Positions 18,944 through 27,960 of a DNA stretch of 64,000 nucleotides are shown here, one piece after another (position 1 is the stretch's first letter; every line of letters starts with the position of its first letter). The notes beneath the pieces are model-generated. The model worked only from the letters and a program-made list of their open reading frames with translations. It searched no databases and had not been told where the DNA came from. This DNA is from Oscillibacter sp041859815. GTDB taxonomy: Bacteria > Bacillota > Clostridia > Oscillospirales > Oscillospiraceae. The position numbers were made by a program, and so were the translations under genes. The DNA is taken from NCBI GenBank assembly GCA_041859815.1, contig JBFLFX010000001.1, forward strand, positions 1-64,000, in the 5' to 3' direction.

Positions 18944-19903
18944 ATGCAAAAAGTATTCATCGACGGCCTCTCTTTTGCCATGCCGCTGTTCATCATGGCC
19001 ATCGGCGGTATCTACTCTGAAAAGAGCGGCGTCACCAACCTAGCCGTGGAGGGCTTTCAGGGTTTCGGCGCTTTTGTCGGCGCGCTGGTTGCCGTGATGC
19101 TGATGCCCAGTATGGGCAGCGGCTCTCAGGCGGTCATTTATCTCGCCATGCTGGCGGCGTTCGTCGGCGGCGGCATCTACGCCTGCATCCACGCCCTTTT
19201 GTGCGTAAAATTCCGCGCCAATCAGGTCATCAGCGGCGTCGTAGTCAACATTCTGGCGGTGGCGCTGACGTCTTTTCTGACCAGCGCAGTGAACAAATCC
19301 CTGACCGGGCAGGCCTCCAACAAATTCATTTTGGGTGTCTGCGACCGTTTCGACATTCCCGGTCTGAGCAAAATCCCCTTCATCGGCGCGCTGTTTCGCA
19401 GCATGTACTCCTTTGAGCTCGTCATTCTGGTCATCGCCTTTCTGGCATGGTACCTCATGTATAAAACCAAGTTCGGCATGCGGATGCGCGCCTGCGGCGA
19501 AAACCCGCAGGCGGTGGACGCGGCGGGCGGCAATGTGAACCGTACGCGGTTTATCTCCGTGATGCTCTCCGGCGCGCTGAGCGGCGTCGGCGGCATCTGC
19601 TATGCCTACTCCATCTCCGCCAACTTCTCCCCCAGTATCTACATGGGCTACGGCTACCTGGCCATTGCGGCCATGATTTTCGGCAACTGGAATATTCTTC
19701 CCACTGCGGCGGTCTGCCTGTTTTTCGGGTTCGCCAAATCCGGCGGCTATCAGCTCTGCCTGCACATGGGGCTCTCCAGCAACTATTCCGATCTGTTCCT
19801 GATGCTGCCCTATATCCTCACCCTGCTTCTGCTGGTGTTTTTCTCCAAGAAAAATCACCCGCCCAAGGCGGCAGGCGAAGCGTACGACGCCGGAAAGCGG
19901 TGA
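18944..19903 (+). CDS. Nucleoside ABC transporter permease (NupQ-like)
   Basis: A 319-residue permease of the same family as the upstream one, with the EKSGVTNLAVEGFQGFGAF motif at residues 25-45 and the FGMRMRACGENPQAVDAAG coupling helix. It forms a heterodimeric channel with the 17730 gene product. GGAGAGGAGGGG lies just upstream of the ATG. Confidence 0.9.
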   Translation: MQKVFIDGLSFAMPLFIMAIGGIYSEKSGVTNLAVEGFQGFGAFVGALVAVMLMPSMGSGSQAVIYLAMLAAFVGGGIYACIHALLCVKFRANQVISGVVVNILAVALTSFLTSAVNKSLTGQASNKFILGVCDRFDIPGLSKIPFIGALFRSMYSFELVILVIAFLAWYLMYKTKFGMRMRACGENPQAVDAAGGNVNRTRFISVMLSGALSGVGGICYAYSISANFSPSIYMGYGYLAIAAMIFGNWNILPTAAVCLFFGFAKSGGYQLCLHMGLSSNYSDLFLMLPYILTLLLLVFFSKKNHPPKAAGEAYDAGKR

Positions 19904-19907
19904 GCGG

Positions 19908-20954
19908 ATGAAAACTGCCATCATCGGAACCGGCGGAATCGCGCGGGTACATGCCGCCGCGCTTCAGGAGCTCGGACACACGATTTCCCTTGTCACGGGA
20001 CACAGCGCCGCCGAAGCGGAGCTGTTCGCCGGGGAAGTGGGCTGCGGCCGCTTTTCCGACCATCTGACCCAAGAGATGCTGGCAGATGTGGACTGCGTCC
20101 ACATCTGCGTCCCCCCCGAAAATCACGCGGAATTTATAAAAACCTGTCTCAGCGCCGGCAGGCACATTCTGTGCGAAAAGCCACTGTCCCTCTCCGCGGA
20201 CGAAGCCGCGGAGCTGGCCGCTCTGGCAAAGGCCCGGGGTATTGTTGCGGCGGTAAACTTCAACAACCGCTTCTATCCCGCCTGCGACCGGGTGCGGAGC
20301 GCCGCCGCGGACATGGATCGCATTGTGTTGGTGCAGGGGCACTACCGGCAGGAATTTCACATTCTGCCCGCGCAGTATTCCTGGCGCTACCGGGAGGCTC
20401 TTCGCGCCACCACGGAAATCGGCTCTCACTTTATCGATTTGATGCGCTATCTCACCGGGCTGGAAGCGGAGGCCGTCAGCGCCTCATTTCTGAACGCAAC
20501 GCCGGATCGCCGGGTGCGGGACGGCATAATGTACGCCGACGGCGAGGGCGAGCCCGTCACCGTCTCCAGCGAGGATGCCGCCGCAGTCATGTTCCGCCTT
20601 ACCGGCGGGGCGCTGGCAAGTGCGGTATTCTCCGAAATTTCTCCCGGGCGCAGCAATGATCTGACCATTGAAATTTCTTCTCCGGGCAAATCCGTATCCT
20701 GGTGTTCCGAGCGGCCTTACGAAACCGTTACCGGCGAACCGGGCGGCGGCTTGGTTCACCGGTGCGACGCTTTCGGCGGCGGATTTTCCGATACCTTTCG
20801 GGACGGCTTTCAGGCATTTTACCAAACTGTGGAATCAGGCATTCCGGATCCCCGCCTGGCCACATTTCAGGACGGCGCCGTCAACGCCGCCGTCTGTGCG
20901 GCCATTTTAGAAAGCGCTCATTCCAACGGCGAATTCGTGGAGGTGCGGAGATGA
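19908..20954 (+). CDS. Gfo/Idh/MocA family oxidoreductase
   Basis: A 348-residue NAD(P)-dependent dehydrogenase. The Rossmann start AIIGTGGIARVHAAAL, the VHICVPPENHAE and HILCEKPLS segments are family hallmarks, with a C-terminal alpha/beta substrate domain carrying GSHFIDLMRYLTG. Substrates are usually sugars or cyclitols; the position at the end of a pentose-phosphate operon suggests a sugar or sugar-acid side product. It starts 5 bases after the permease stop. Confidence 0.88.
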   Translation: MKTAIIGTGGIARVHAAALQELGHTISLVTGHSAAEAELFAGEVGCGRFSDHLTQEMLADVDCVHICVPPENHAEFIKTCLSAGRHILCEKPLSLSADEAAELAALAKARGIVAAVNFNNRFYPACDRVRSAAADMDRIVLVQGHYRQEFHILPAQYSWRYREALRATTEIGSHFIDLMRYLTGLEAEAVSASFLNATPDRRVRDGIMYADGEGEPVTVSSEDAAAVMFRLTGGALASAVFSEISPGRSNDLTIEISSPGKSVSWCSERPYETVTGEPGGGLVHRCDAFGGGFSDTFRDGFQAFYQTVESGIPDPRLATFQDGAVNAAVCAAILESAHSNGEFVEVRR

Positions 20955-21433
20955 GGGATTCACGCGCGCAGGAATTGATCGCATTTTATCAAATGAAGAT
21001 GCTGCCAGGCGAGGGCACCTACGTCCGGGAATTCTACCGCTCCGGACAGACCGCGGCCGGCGGGCTTTCCGCCATTTACGGCCTTTACTGCGCAGATCCG
21101 CCCAGCTTTTCCAATTTCCACCGGCTGACCCGAGACGAGGTATGGAGCTGGTACGAGGGCGATCCCATTGAACTTTTTCTGCTTTTCCCGGACGGCAGCA
21201 CCCGCACCGTAACTCTTGGCCGCAGCGTGAAAACCGGTCAGGTTTACCAATTCACCATCCCCGCCGGAACCTGGCAGGGCGGCCGTCTTAAAGACGGCGG
21301 CAGCTACGCGCTGTATGGCTGTACCGTGGCGCCGGCGTTTACCCCCGACTGTTTTGAGCTGGGACGGCGCGCGGATCTGACGGTGCGGTATCCCGGCGCC
21401 GTAAAAATCATTGCGGAATTGACGGCAGACTGA
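20951..21433 (+). CDS. Cupin protein, DUF985 (YML079w-like)
   Basis: A 160-residue cupin-5 protein: ELIAFYQMKMLPGEGTYVRE at the start, SAIYGLYCADPPSF, then DEVWSWYEGDPIELFLLFPD and the closing GCTVAPAFTPDCFELG. The family has a jellyroll fold with no settled activity; sugar or nucleotide binding has been proposed for relatives. The ATG at 20951 overlaps the TGA of the oxidoreductase (ATGA). It is the last gene of the operon. Confidence 0.85.
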   Translation: MRDSRAQELIAFYQMKMLPGEGTYVREFYRSGQTAAGGLSAIYGLYCADPPSFSNFHRLTRDEVWSWYEGDPIELFLLFPDGSTRTVTLGRSVKTGQVYQFTIPAGTWQGGRLKDGGSYALYGCTVAPAFTPDCFELGRRADLTVRYPGAVKIIAELTAD

Positions 21434-21493
21434 AAGCAGCGGCAAAAGGAACCGCGAAGCATTGGCGCGGGACGGTCAGAAAACAAACTTTCG

Positions 21494-21535
21494 GCGGGAT
21501 CGGCGTGGCATAAGTCACGCCGATCCCGCTGTATT
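21494..21535 (+). terminator. Operon-end hairpin
   Basis: A 14-bp perfect stem (21494-21507 with 21516-21529) and 8-base loop is followed by a weak T-rich stretch (TGTATTTA). It probably ends the nucleoside operon, 60 bases past the last stop. Confidence 0.65.
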
Positions 21536-21630
21536 TACGGCATTCCGCCGCTGCGCAGGGAAATACGGATTTTACCCGCAGGGGATAAAATGGATTCTAA
21601 CAGGGAGGCGCCTGTCCCCTTTGGCATCTC

Positions 21631-22100
21631 TCAAGATGACGCGGCGTTCTCCGCATAGGCAAACGCGCCGATTGTCCGCAGGCCGTATTTCTCCGCCGCG
21701 GCGGGCAGGAATTTCCGCACCGCCTCCGTGGCGACGCCGCAGCCCCAGAGGGAGTCGTCAAACACGCAGCAGCTCAGCATGGCGTCCGGGGTGTTCTCCT
21801 CGTGAATGCCGGTAATCCACACGTCCCCCACATAGCGCCCGCCGGCGTAAACCGTTTTCCCGTAACTGGACGCGCCGGGGCGCAGCGTCCGACGGAAATT
21901 TTCCACCGCCGCATCCTCCGTCTCGGGGCCGCCGGGCAGCATTCTCCGGATTTTCCCGTCCCGCGTCCGCCGGAAATACTCCCGGACATGCGCCTCCGTC
22001 CGCTCCCGCAGCTCTACCGTTCCGGGGGCTTCGCCGCCCGTTTTCCCCCGCGGCAGGATATTTCTCCGCTTCCCGCCGCCGACCAAACACAACGGCTGAT
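21631..22100 (-). pseudogene. Truncated GNAT acetyltransferase
   Basis: The frame reads a RimJ/RimL-like GNAT core: TVELRERTEAHVREYFRRTR at the start, a central GRYVGDVWITG strand, and FDDSLWGCGVATEAVRKFL as the acetyl-CoA loop. It stops at AENAAS, exactly where the family motif N-x-x-S-x-x-x-x-x-K-x-G-F should continue, so the last beta strands are missing. No start codon with a ribosome binding site lies near the natural beginning; the upstream in-frame ATG at 22197 overlaps the leader of padR on the other strand. Confidence 0.65.
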
Positions 22101-22126
22101 TTTTTTGAAAAGCTTCTATTTTTCTA

Positions 22127-22169
22127 TTGACAAGCTGCGTAATGCAGCATACTGTATAAAATATAGTAT
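22127..22169 (+). promoter_or_regulatory. Promoter with PadR-type operator
   Basis: TTGACA at 22127-22132 is followed by an inverted repeat at 22149-22169 (ATACTGTAT, 3-base spacer, ATATAGTAT; one mismatch) that covers the -10 position. ATACT/AGTAT palindromes are typical PadR operators. The site lies just upstream of the padR remnant, consistent with autoregulation. Confidence 0.7.
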
Positions 22170-22195
22170 TTGTTTTGTATAGAAAGGAGGTTTCC

Positions 22196-22510
22196 ATAGA
22201 TACCCAGCGAAAGAAGGGCGTGCTGGAGATCTGTGTTCTGACGGCACTGTAAAGGGATTCAGCCTGCGGCTACCGGATTGTGGGGGATGTCTCCCCCTGC
22301 ATCGAGATCTCCGAATCCACGCCGTACCCCATCCTGCGGCGGCTGGAGGGCAGCGGCTGCGTCTCCACTTTTACCCGGGAACACAACGGACGGCTGCGGA
22401 AGTATTCCCGCATTGAGGAACCGTGTCGGGAGAAAATCCGGAGATTTTTAGGCGAAGCGGAAGAAATGAAACGAATTGATCAATACGTTGAGGAGGCGGC
22501 AGAAGTGTGA
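22196..22510 (+). pseudogene. Inactivated PadR family regulator
   Basis: Read from 22196 the sequence encodes a short PadR regulator (DTQRKKGVLEICVLTAL, then CIEISESTPYPILRRLEGSG and EHNGRLRKYSRI). Two lesions are visible. The expected start, 6 bases after a perfect AAAGGAGG, is ATA instead of ATG. Codon 19 is TAA where relatives have Lys. A translation restart after the stop would lack most of the DNA-binding domain. It lies upstream of an ABC exporter, which it may once have controlled. Confidence 0.8.
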
Positions 22511-22569
22511 ACCAAAACTGATCGGAATTCCTTTTGTGTTTCCATAAGGAAATTATAAGGAGAATGATT

Positions 22570-24351
22570 ATGCGTATCAAAAAAATCACTCAAAAGCACC
22601 GGGGGATTCTCTGTCTCAGCGCAGTGATGTACTTAATTTGCGCCGGGATTGATACTGCCTTTGCAATAATTCTTGGAAATATTGTAGACAGTTCTGTGGA
22701 TCTGCAGATGCATAAGCTGCTGGTAAGCACGGCAATCTCCATGGGGCTGGTGGCAGGAAGCCTACTTTTTGAGTGGCTGGCAATTGTAGCGCAGCGCGGC
22801 TATGTCATGCGCTGTGTGACGGAACTCAAAGCGTCTCTGATGCAGAGCTTTTTTCGCAGGGAGCTGCCCGCCTTTCACAAAGAGTCGAATTCGTATTACC
22901 TGAATATCCTCTCGAATGATGTGGATCTGGTGGAGAGCGACTATCTGCTGAAAAAGCCGCTGCTGCCCTATCTGGCCGGACAGTTCCTTTTTTCCGTCGT
23001 GGCATTGTTCTATCTCAGCTGGAAGGCTACCCTGCTCTTTTTTCTCCTGTTCCTGCTGCCGATTTTTGTGCCGCAGCTTCTGGATCGGATTCTGGCAAAG
23101 CGGAAAGCGGCCCTCTCCGTCGCCAATGAGGATTTTACCTTTGAACTGAAAGAGCAGATTCAGGGTATGTCGGACATTGTGACCTGTCTCTCTATTCCCG
23201 CCTTTTTCAAAAAATTTACCCATGCCAATGAAACGCAGCAGAAGGCGAAAAAGGCAGCCGGAGAGACAGAATCTTTTGTCCAGATCGCTGCGGGTGCCTG
23301 CGGATTTGTTGCGCAGCTTGGCTGCATGGCCATCGGCGGAATTTTTGTGATTCGCGGAGAGCTGCGTATTGGCGAGCTAATCGCCGCCGTCCAACTTTTG
23401 AATTCCGTATTTTCACCCATTACCCGCTTCTCCAGCACCCTTGCGTGTATGTCCGGGTCCAAGCACGTGCGGGAAAAGGTTGATGCGGAACTGCAGGCGG
23501 AGCTTCCGCCGGCCGCGTCAGCAGAACCGGCGCTCTCGGGTGAAATCCGGTTTCAGAAGCTCTCCGTCGCTTACACGCCTGAAAAGCCCGTTCTTCAAAA
23601 TTTTGATCACACCTTTTCAGAGGGGAAAATTTATGCGGTAATCGGCAGCAGCGGCAGCGGGAAGACAACGCTGATCAGCTGCCTGTTAAAAATATACGAA
23701 GATTACACAGGCAATATTTTCATCGGAGACAGGGATATTCGGGATCTTCCCGCAGCGGATGTCTACCAATATATCGGACTTGTTCCGCAAAATCCGTATC
23801 TCTTTAATGATACGCTCTCGCAAAATATCACATTGGGCGGAGATTACTCGGAGGAGGAACAGTCTGCCGTCATTGACCGCGTCTGTCTGCAGAAATTTGC
23901 CTCCGCCTCGCGGGAAAAGCTGGGCGACAGCGGAGCAAACGTCTCCGGCGGGGAAAAGCAGCGAATTGCCTTGGCCCGCGCTCTGATCCGGCACCCCAAG
24001 GTGTTGGTTTTCGACGAGCCGACGGCAGCGCTGGATCCCACCACAAGGGACTCCATCAACGAATTGATTTTTTCTCTGGACGGCTATATGCGCATCGTCA
24101 TCACCCACGATCTGCGCGAGGAATATCTCTCTCACTTTGACGAGGTCGTTTCGTTGGGATGCAATCCAAATGATCATTTATACGGAGCGCATAATCGGCT
24201 GACTGCGTTGCCTTCCGAAAGCGGATCACAGGAAATTCTTCATTCAGACCAAGAGGCAGCGTGTTCTGGGCGTTGTCAGAGTGAGGGCTTTGAAAAAGCC
24301 GATGAATCGTCATCTGCTACGCGCCTGCCTTCAGACGCAGTGCCGGGTTGA
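22570..24351 (+). CDS. ABC exporter, fused permease and ATPase
   Basis: A 593-residue half transporter. Residues 1-300 form a six-helix ABC transmembrane type 1 domain. The ATPase has Walker A GSSGSGKT, Q-loop GLVPQNPYLFND, signature NVSGGEKQRIALARAL, Walker B VLVFDEPTAALDP and a switch histidine in IVITHDLR. The last ~50 residues after HFDEVVSLG are low-similarity and serine-rich, which suggests the original end was lost and the frame reads into foreign sequence. AAGGAG lies 8 bases before the chosen ATG. The substrate is unknown; partner half-transporters are not seen nearby. Confidence 0.85.
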   Translation: MRIKKITQKHRGILCLSAVMYLICAGIDTAFAIILGNIVDSSVDLQMHKLLVSTAISMGLVAGSLLFEWLAIVAQRGYVMRCVTELKASLMQSFFRRELPAFHKESNSYYLNILSNDVDLVESDYLLKKPLLPYLAGQFLFSVVALFYLSWKATLLFFLLFLLPIFVPQLLDRILAKRKAALSVANEDFTFELKEQIQGMSDIVTCLSIPAFFKKFTHANETQQKAKKAAGETESFVQIAAGACGFVAQLGCMAIGGIFVIRGELRIGELIAAVQLLNSVFSPITRFSSTLACMSGSKHVREKVDAELQAELPPAASAEPALSGEIRFQKLSVAYTPEKPVLQNFDHTFSEGKIYAVIGSSGSGKTTLISCLLKIYEDYTGNIFIGDRDIRDLPAADVYQYIGLVPQNPYLFNDTLSQNITLGGDYSEEEQSAVIDRVCLQKFASASREKLGDSGANVSGGEKQRIALARALIRHPKVLVFDEPTAALDPTTRDSINELIFSLDGYMRIVITHDLREEYLSHFDEVVSLGCNPNDHLYGAHNRLTALPSESGSQEILHSDQEAACSGRCQSEGFEKADESSSATRLPSDAVPG

Positions 24352-24479
24352 TAAAATGGAAAATGCCACGGACGAGGAGGACGGCCGGTCGGCGGTTAAT
24401 CGCGCGATTGTATTGTAATCATCCGCGTATTGGACGTAACAGCCCCTCTTTAAAAAGCAGGCGCCCCGGCATCTTTTTT

Positions 24480-24780
24480 AACGGCGCAGACGCGCTGCCG
24501 CCGCCGGTACTCCAAAGCCGCTGCGCACCACGGCGCTCTGCGCTGCGGCAGCTTTGCTGCGCTCCGTTCAAAATCCAACACCCGTCAAAGGGCACGCAGA
24601 GCTGAAGCCGGCTCTGCGTGCCCTTTCATCAAACAAAATGCGGGAACAGCCTGCGCAAAGGTTTTTTCTGCGGAGAGAGGGGAAGAGAAGAACGTGAAAA
24701 GCATCAGCTCTGCCGAATCCCCGACCGATGCGGCATTGACCTGCAGCGCACGGGGGTGGGCAACGCACCTCCATCAGGCA
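24480..24780 (+). repeat. Decayed duplicate of the 42.52-42.83 kb leader and HTH gene start
   Basis: This stretch aligns by eye with 42515-42830: shared CAAAGCCGCTGCGC, GGCGCTCTGCGC, the hairpin below, AAAATGCGGGA-CAGCCTGCGC and CGATGCGGCATTGACC. It includes the first codons of the HTH gene from GTG 24694 (KSISSAESPTDAALTCSA), which then run into unrelated sequence. The copy is therefore a 5' fragment. Confidence 0.75.
24590..24623 (+). terminator. Leader hairpin, copy 1
   Basis: A 13-bp perfect stem (24590-24602 with 24611-24623), loop TGAAGCCG, followed by TTT. Compared with copy 2 at 42631-42662 the stem carries two compensatory changes (G-C to A-T near the base, A-T to G-C in the middle) and a nearly identical loop. 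Confidence 0.75.
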
Positions 24781-25305
24781 TTCGCGTTTTCCTTTTCAAT
24801 GTTCCAATTTTAAGTTTTTTGCTCAGGCTCCGTTCGTAAAACCAAAAGGCTCGTCTATTCAGGCTGAAATCGCGCCTGACTGCGTTAAAAATGCTCGGAA
24901 CACGGGGAGGATGTCTGCGCCTTTTTCCCCAGGCACCATTTTATCCCGGAAATCCGTCATTTTTTCATTTACAGACAAGCCCGGGTATTTCCCCTGCCCC
25001 AACGGTGCCGACAGCCGGCACCGCGCCAAGTGCTGTAAATTTTGCACGGGTTTCCCGATGGTGTTCGGGCCATAGAAGTCTCAGCTGAATAATGAGCGCA
25101 AAACGTCAACGCCAGACTGTGAAGGAAGATTCCGAGAAGATACAGAAAATTACCGCCGTGGAAGGGCGGGCGAAGATTGCGCAGGGACTTCACGATTGCA
25201 TCGGACGCGGACCCGCCGTAAAACAAGGATTGCCGTCGTTATATGGGGTTGCCCTATGCAAAAAGCATATGTTTTATAGTGATAATCATTTGTTTTATGT
25301 CGAGT
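24781..25305. other. Intergenic region without recognisable gene
   Basis: About 520 bases. Short open frames on both strands have no ribosome binding site or family resemblance. The right end leads into the promoter at 25313. Confidence 0.5.
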
Positions 25306-25341
25306 TTGACAATTGACCTTTTTATTCGGACTCTATACAAT
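25306..25341 (+). promoter_or_regulatory. Sigma-A promoter
   Basis: TTGACC at 25313-25318 and TACAAT at 25336-25341 are spaced 17 bases; an overlapping TTGACA lies at 25306-25311. It would transcribe the small membrane protein gene. Confidence 0.6.
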
Positions 25342-25384
25342 AAAAACAATTAAAAAAAGGCGTGCAGAAAGGGGCAGGATTGGT

Positions 25385-25654
25385 ATGACTCGTATGTTTT
25401 CCACAAATTCTATGATGACGGGTTACACGTCTGCCAATTTCGCAGAGGCTTGCTCCGCCTGCGCGCACAATGCTCATAAAGCTACGATTACTCTGCTTCT
25501 GGACGCCATGATTATGGCGTCCATTATTATTGCTCTGATCAGCCTGAATTCCGTAATTCTGGTACTGAACGCCGTACTGCTGGCCGTCTTGCTGCTGGCC
25601 GTGCTGCTGATTATGAGGGAATTGAATATGCGCAGAGGGCAGCCATCTTATTAG
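25385..25654 (+). CDS. Small membrane protein of unknown function
   Basis: An 89-residue protein. Residues 1-38 are polar with three closely spaced Cys/His positions (EACSACAHNAH), and residues 39-78 form a very hydrophobic segment built on repeated short units rich in Ile, Leu, Val and Asn (LNSVILVLNAVLLAVLLL), then a short basic tail. It has one or two membrane helices. A promoter lies just upstream and a strong terminator just downstream, so it is a separate unit ahead of the amino acid transporter. I do not recognise a family. Confidence 0.6.
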   Translation: MTRMFSTNSMMTGYTSANFAEACSACAHNAHKATITLLLDAMIMASIIIALISLNSVILVLNAVLLAVLLLAVLLIMRELNMRRGQPSY

Positions 25655-25676
25655 CCTTATCATTGGGAAATTTGAA

Positions 25677-25708
25677 AGCGGCTGCGCATCTGCGCAGCCG
25701 CTTTTTTT
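25677..25708 (+). terminator. Rho-independent terminator
   Basis: An 11-bp GC-rich stem with an ATCT loop (25677-25702) followed by seven T. It separates the small membrane protein gene from the LIV operon, though some readthrough could couple them. Confidence 0.9.
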
Positions 25709-25752
25709 ATATAAATTCCGATCAAATTTCAATAAGAAGGAGAATAAAAGTT

Positions 25753-26940
25753 ATGAAAAAGAAAATGTTCAGTCTCTTGATGGCAGTTGCATTGGTGGTT
25801 GGCGTGCTTGCCGGCTGCGGCAGCAACAGCAACGGGAGTGCATCCACAGCGTCATCCGACGGTTCCTCCACTGGAAAAAACGCCGTCAAAATCGGAGGCA
25901 TCGGGCCCATATCCGGAAGCAACGCCGTTTATGGACTTGCCACCCGCAACGGCGCCCAGATTGCCGTTAATGAAATTAACAAGAAGGGCGGCCTTCAATT
26001 TCAGCTGAACTTTCAGGATGATGAGGGGGATCCTGAAAAGGGCGTCAACGCATACCACAAGCTTAAGGACTGGGGAGCACAGATTCTTTATGGCTGCACG
26101 ACTTCCGACTCCTGTGCCGCCGTTGCCTCCGAAACCTATGCGGACCGCTGTTTTCAACTGACGCCGTCTGCTTCTTCCGCAACGGTAACAGAGGGCAAGA
26201 ACAATGTTTTCCAGCTCTGCTTTACCGATCCCGGACAGGGCGCTGCTGCCGCCCGGTACATTGGGAAAAACCGGCTGGGGAAAAAGGTCGCCGTGATTTA
26301 CAACAACTCCGATCCCTATTCCACTGGAATTTACAACGCTTTTGCGTCTGAAGCGGGCAAACAGTCCTTCAAAATCGTCAGCACCACCACATTTCCCGGT
26401 GACAGCACAACCGATTTTTCCGTGCAGCTGAATGATGCAAAGAAAGCCGGCGCGGATCTGATCTTTATGCCGATCTACTATACTCCCGCGTCCCTGATTC
26501 TCGCGCAGGCAAAGAGCATGGGGTATCAGCCCTCTTTCTTTGGCTGTGACGGTATGGACGGCATTCTCTCCATGGAGGGCTTTGACGCCTCTCTCGCCGA
26601 GGGGCTGATGCTTATGACACCGTTCAGCGCCTCCGCTTCCGACAGCGCCACCAAAAATTTTGTCAGCGCCTACAGGAAATCTTACAAAGAGACGCCCAAC
26701 CAGTTTGCGGCCGATGGTTATGACTGTATCTACGCGCTTTACAACGCCTGCAAAAAGGCAGATGTCACTGCAAATACGAGCACCCCTGACGTCTGTAAAA
26801 AACTGATTAAGACGTTTACTTCCGCCGATTTTGCCTTTAGCGGTTTGACCGGTTCCAATATGACTTGGTCCGCCAAGGGCAATGTTTCCAAAAATCCTGT
26901 TGCTGTCCGGATTGAAAACGGCAAATATGTTACCATGTAA
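25753..26940 (+). CDS. livJ: Branched-chain amino acid ABC transporter, binding lipoprotein (LivJ type)
   Basis: A 395-residue periplasmic-binding-fold type I protein. It has a signal peptide with lipobox LAGC, a Ser/Thr/Asn-rich linker, then KIGGIGPISGSNAVYGLATR and a hinge region typical of Leu/Ile/Val-binding proteins; VAVIYNNSDPYSTGIYNAF begins the second lobe. It delivers branched-chain or related amino acids to the permeases encoded downstream. AAGGAG precedes the ATG. Confidence 0.9.
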   Translation: MKKKMFSLLMAVALVVGVLAGCGSNSNGSASTASSDGSSTGKNAVKIGGIGPISGSNAVYGLATRNGAQIAVNEINKKGGLQFQLNFQDDEGDPEKGVNAYHKLKDWGAQILYGCTTSDSCAAVASETYADRCFQLTPSASSATVTEGKNNVFQLCFTDPGQGAAAARYIGKNRLGKKVAVIYNNSDPYSTGIYNAFASEAGKQSFKIVSTTTFPGDSTTDFSVQLNDAKKAGADLIFMPIYYTPASLILAQAKSMGYQPSFFGCDGMDGILSMEGFDASLAEGLMLMTPFSASASDSATKNFVSAYRKSYKETPNQFAADGYDCIYALYNACKKADVTANTSTPDVCKKLIKTFTSADFAFSGLTGSNMTWSAKGNVSKNPVAVRIENGKYVTM

Positions 26941-27068
26941 GTCTTTTGTTTAGATCGAGAAACAAAGCGGATGCTTTCTTTTTCCGGGAAAGCGCGGAAA
27001 ATCGAAGCAATTTTCGGCAGCCCAAACTTTATTAACAGCAATTTTCTTGAAAAAGCAGGTGTCTTTCA

Positions 27069-27950
27069 ATGATGATTCTATCAAACCTCATCAGCGGGAT
27101 CAGCCTTGGCAGCATTTATGCCATGATTGCTTTGGGATATACCATGGTATACGGGATTGCAAAAATGCTGAATTTTGCTCACGGCGATGTGATTATGGTG
27201 GGCGGCTATATGGTTTTCTGCTCCACCGCCTACCTGGGCTGGGGGCCGGTTCCCGCAATCCTGCTGGCCGTTGTGGTCTGCACGATTCTGGGGATTGCCG
27301 TGGAGCGGCTGGCCTACAAGCCGCTCCGGGACGCCCCTTCCCTGGCGGTGCTGATCACCGCCATCGGGGTCAGTTACTTTCTGGAAAACGCGGCCCTTCT
27401 GATTTGGGGATCCGATCCAAAGGTGTTCCATTCCGTTGTCTCCCTTCCCACAATGCTTCTGTTCCATGGCAAACTGTCCATTACCGGCACCGCAGTGGTT
27501 ACGATTATCTCCTGTCTGGTCATTATGACTGCGCTGATGCTGTTTACCGGAAGAACAAAAATGGGAAAGGCCATGCGTGCCGTGTCTGAGGACAAGGGAG
27601 CGGCACAGCTCATGGGAATTGATATTAACACAACGATCTCCCTGACGTTCGCCATTGGCTCCGGCCTTGCCGCCGTTGCCGGTGTGCTACTGTGCTCCGC
27701 CTATCCGACGCTGATGCCCACAACGGGCGCCATGCCGGGCATCAAAGCCTTTACGGCCGCCGTGTTCGGAGGGATCGGATCGATCCCCGGCGCCATGATA
27801 GGCGGAATCCTGCTGGGGATCATTGAGATTTTCAGTAAGGCCTATATTTCCACGCAACTGTCCGATGCCATCGTATTCGGGGTGCTGATCGTGGTTCTTC
27901 TGGTAAAGCCCACGGGACTTCTGGGCAAACCCATCTATGAGAAAGTGTGA
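27069..27950 (+). CDS. livH: Branched-chain amino acid ABC transporter permease (LivH type)
   Basis: A 293-residue permease of the BPD_transp_2 family. ALGYTMVYGIAKMLNFAHGD at the start and KAMRAVSEDKGAAQLMGID (coupling loop) are LivH signatures, followed by FGGIGSIPGAMIGG. It starts 129 bases after livJ and ends 10 bases before livM. Confidence 0.92.
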   Translation: MMILSNLISGISLGSIYAMIALGYTMVYGIAKMLNFAHGDVIMVGGYMVFCSTAYLGWGPVPAILLAVVVCTILGIAVERLAYKPLRDAPSLAVLITAIGVSYFLENAALLIWGSDPKVFHSVVSLPTMLLFHGKLSITGTAVVTIISCLVIMTALMLFTGRTKMGKAMRAVSEDKGAAQLMGIDINTTISLTFAIGSGLAAVAGVLLCSAYPTLMPTTGAMPGIKAFTAAVFGGIGSIPGAMIGGILLGIIEIFSKAYISTQLSDAIVFGVLIVVLLVKPTGLLGKPIYEKV

Positions 27951-27960
27951 AGTGAGGAGG

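Noticed and set aside
24891..25316. Small plus-strand frames between the ABC exporter and the small membrane protein
   Set aside because: No start with ribosome binding site and no similarity that I can recognise.
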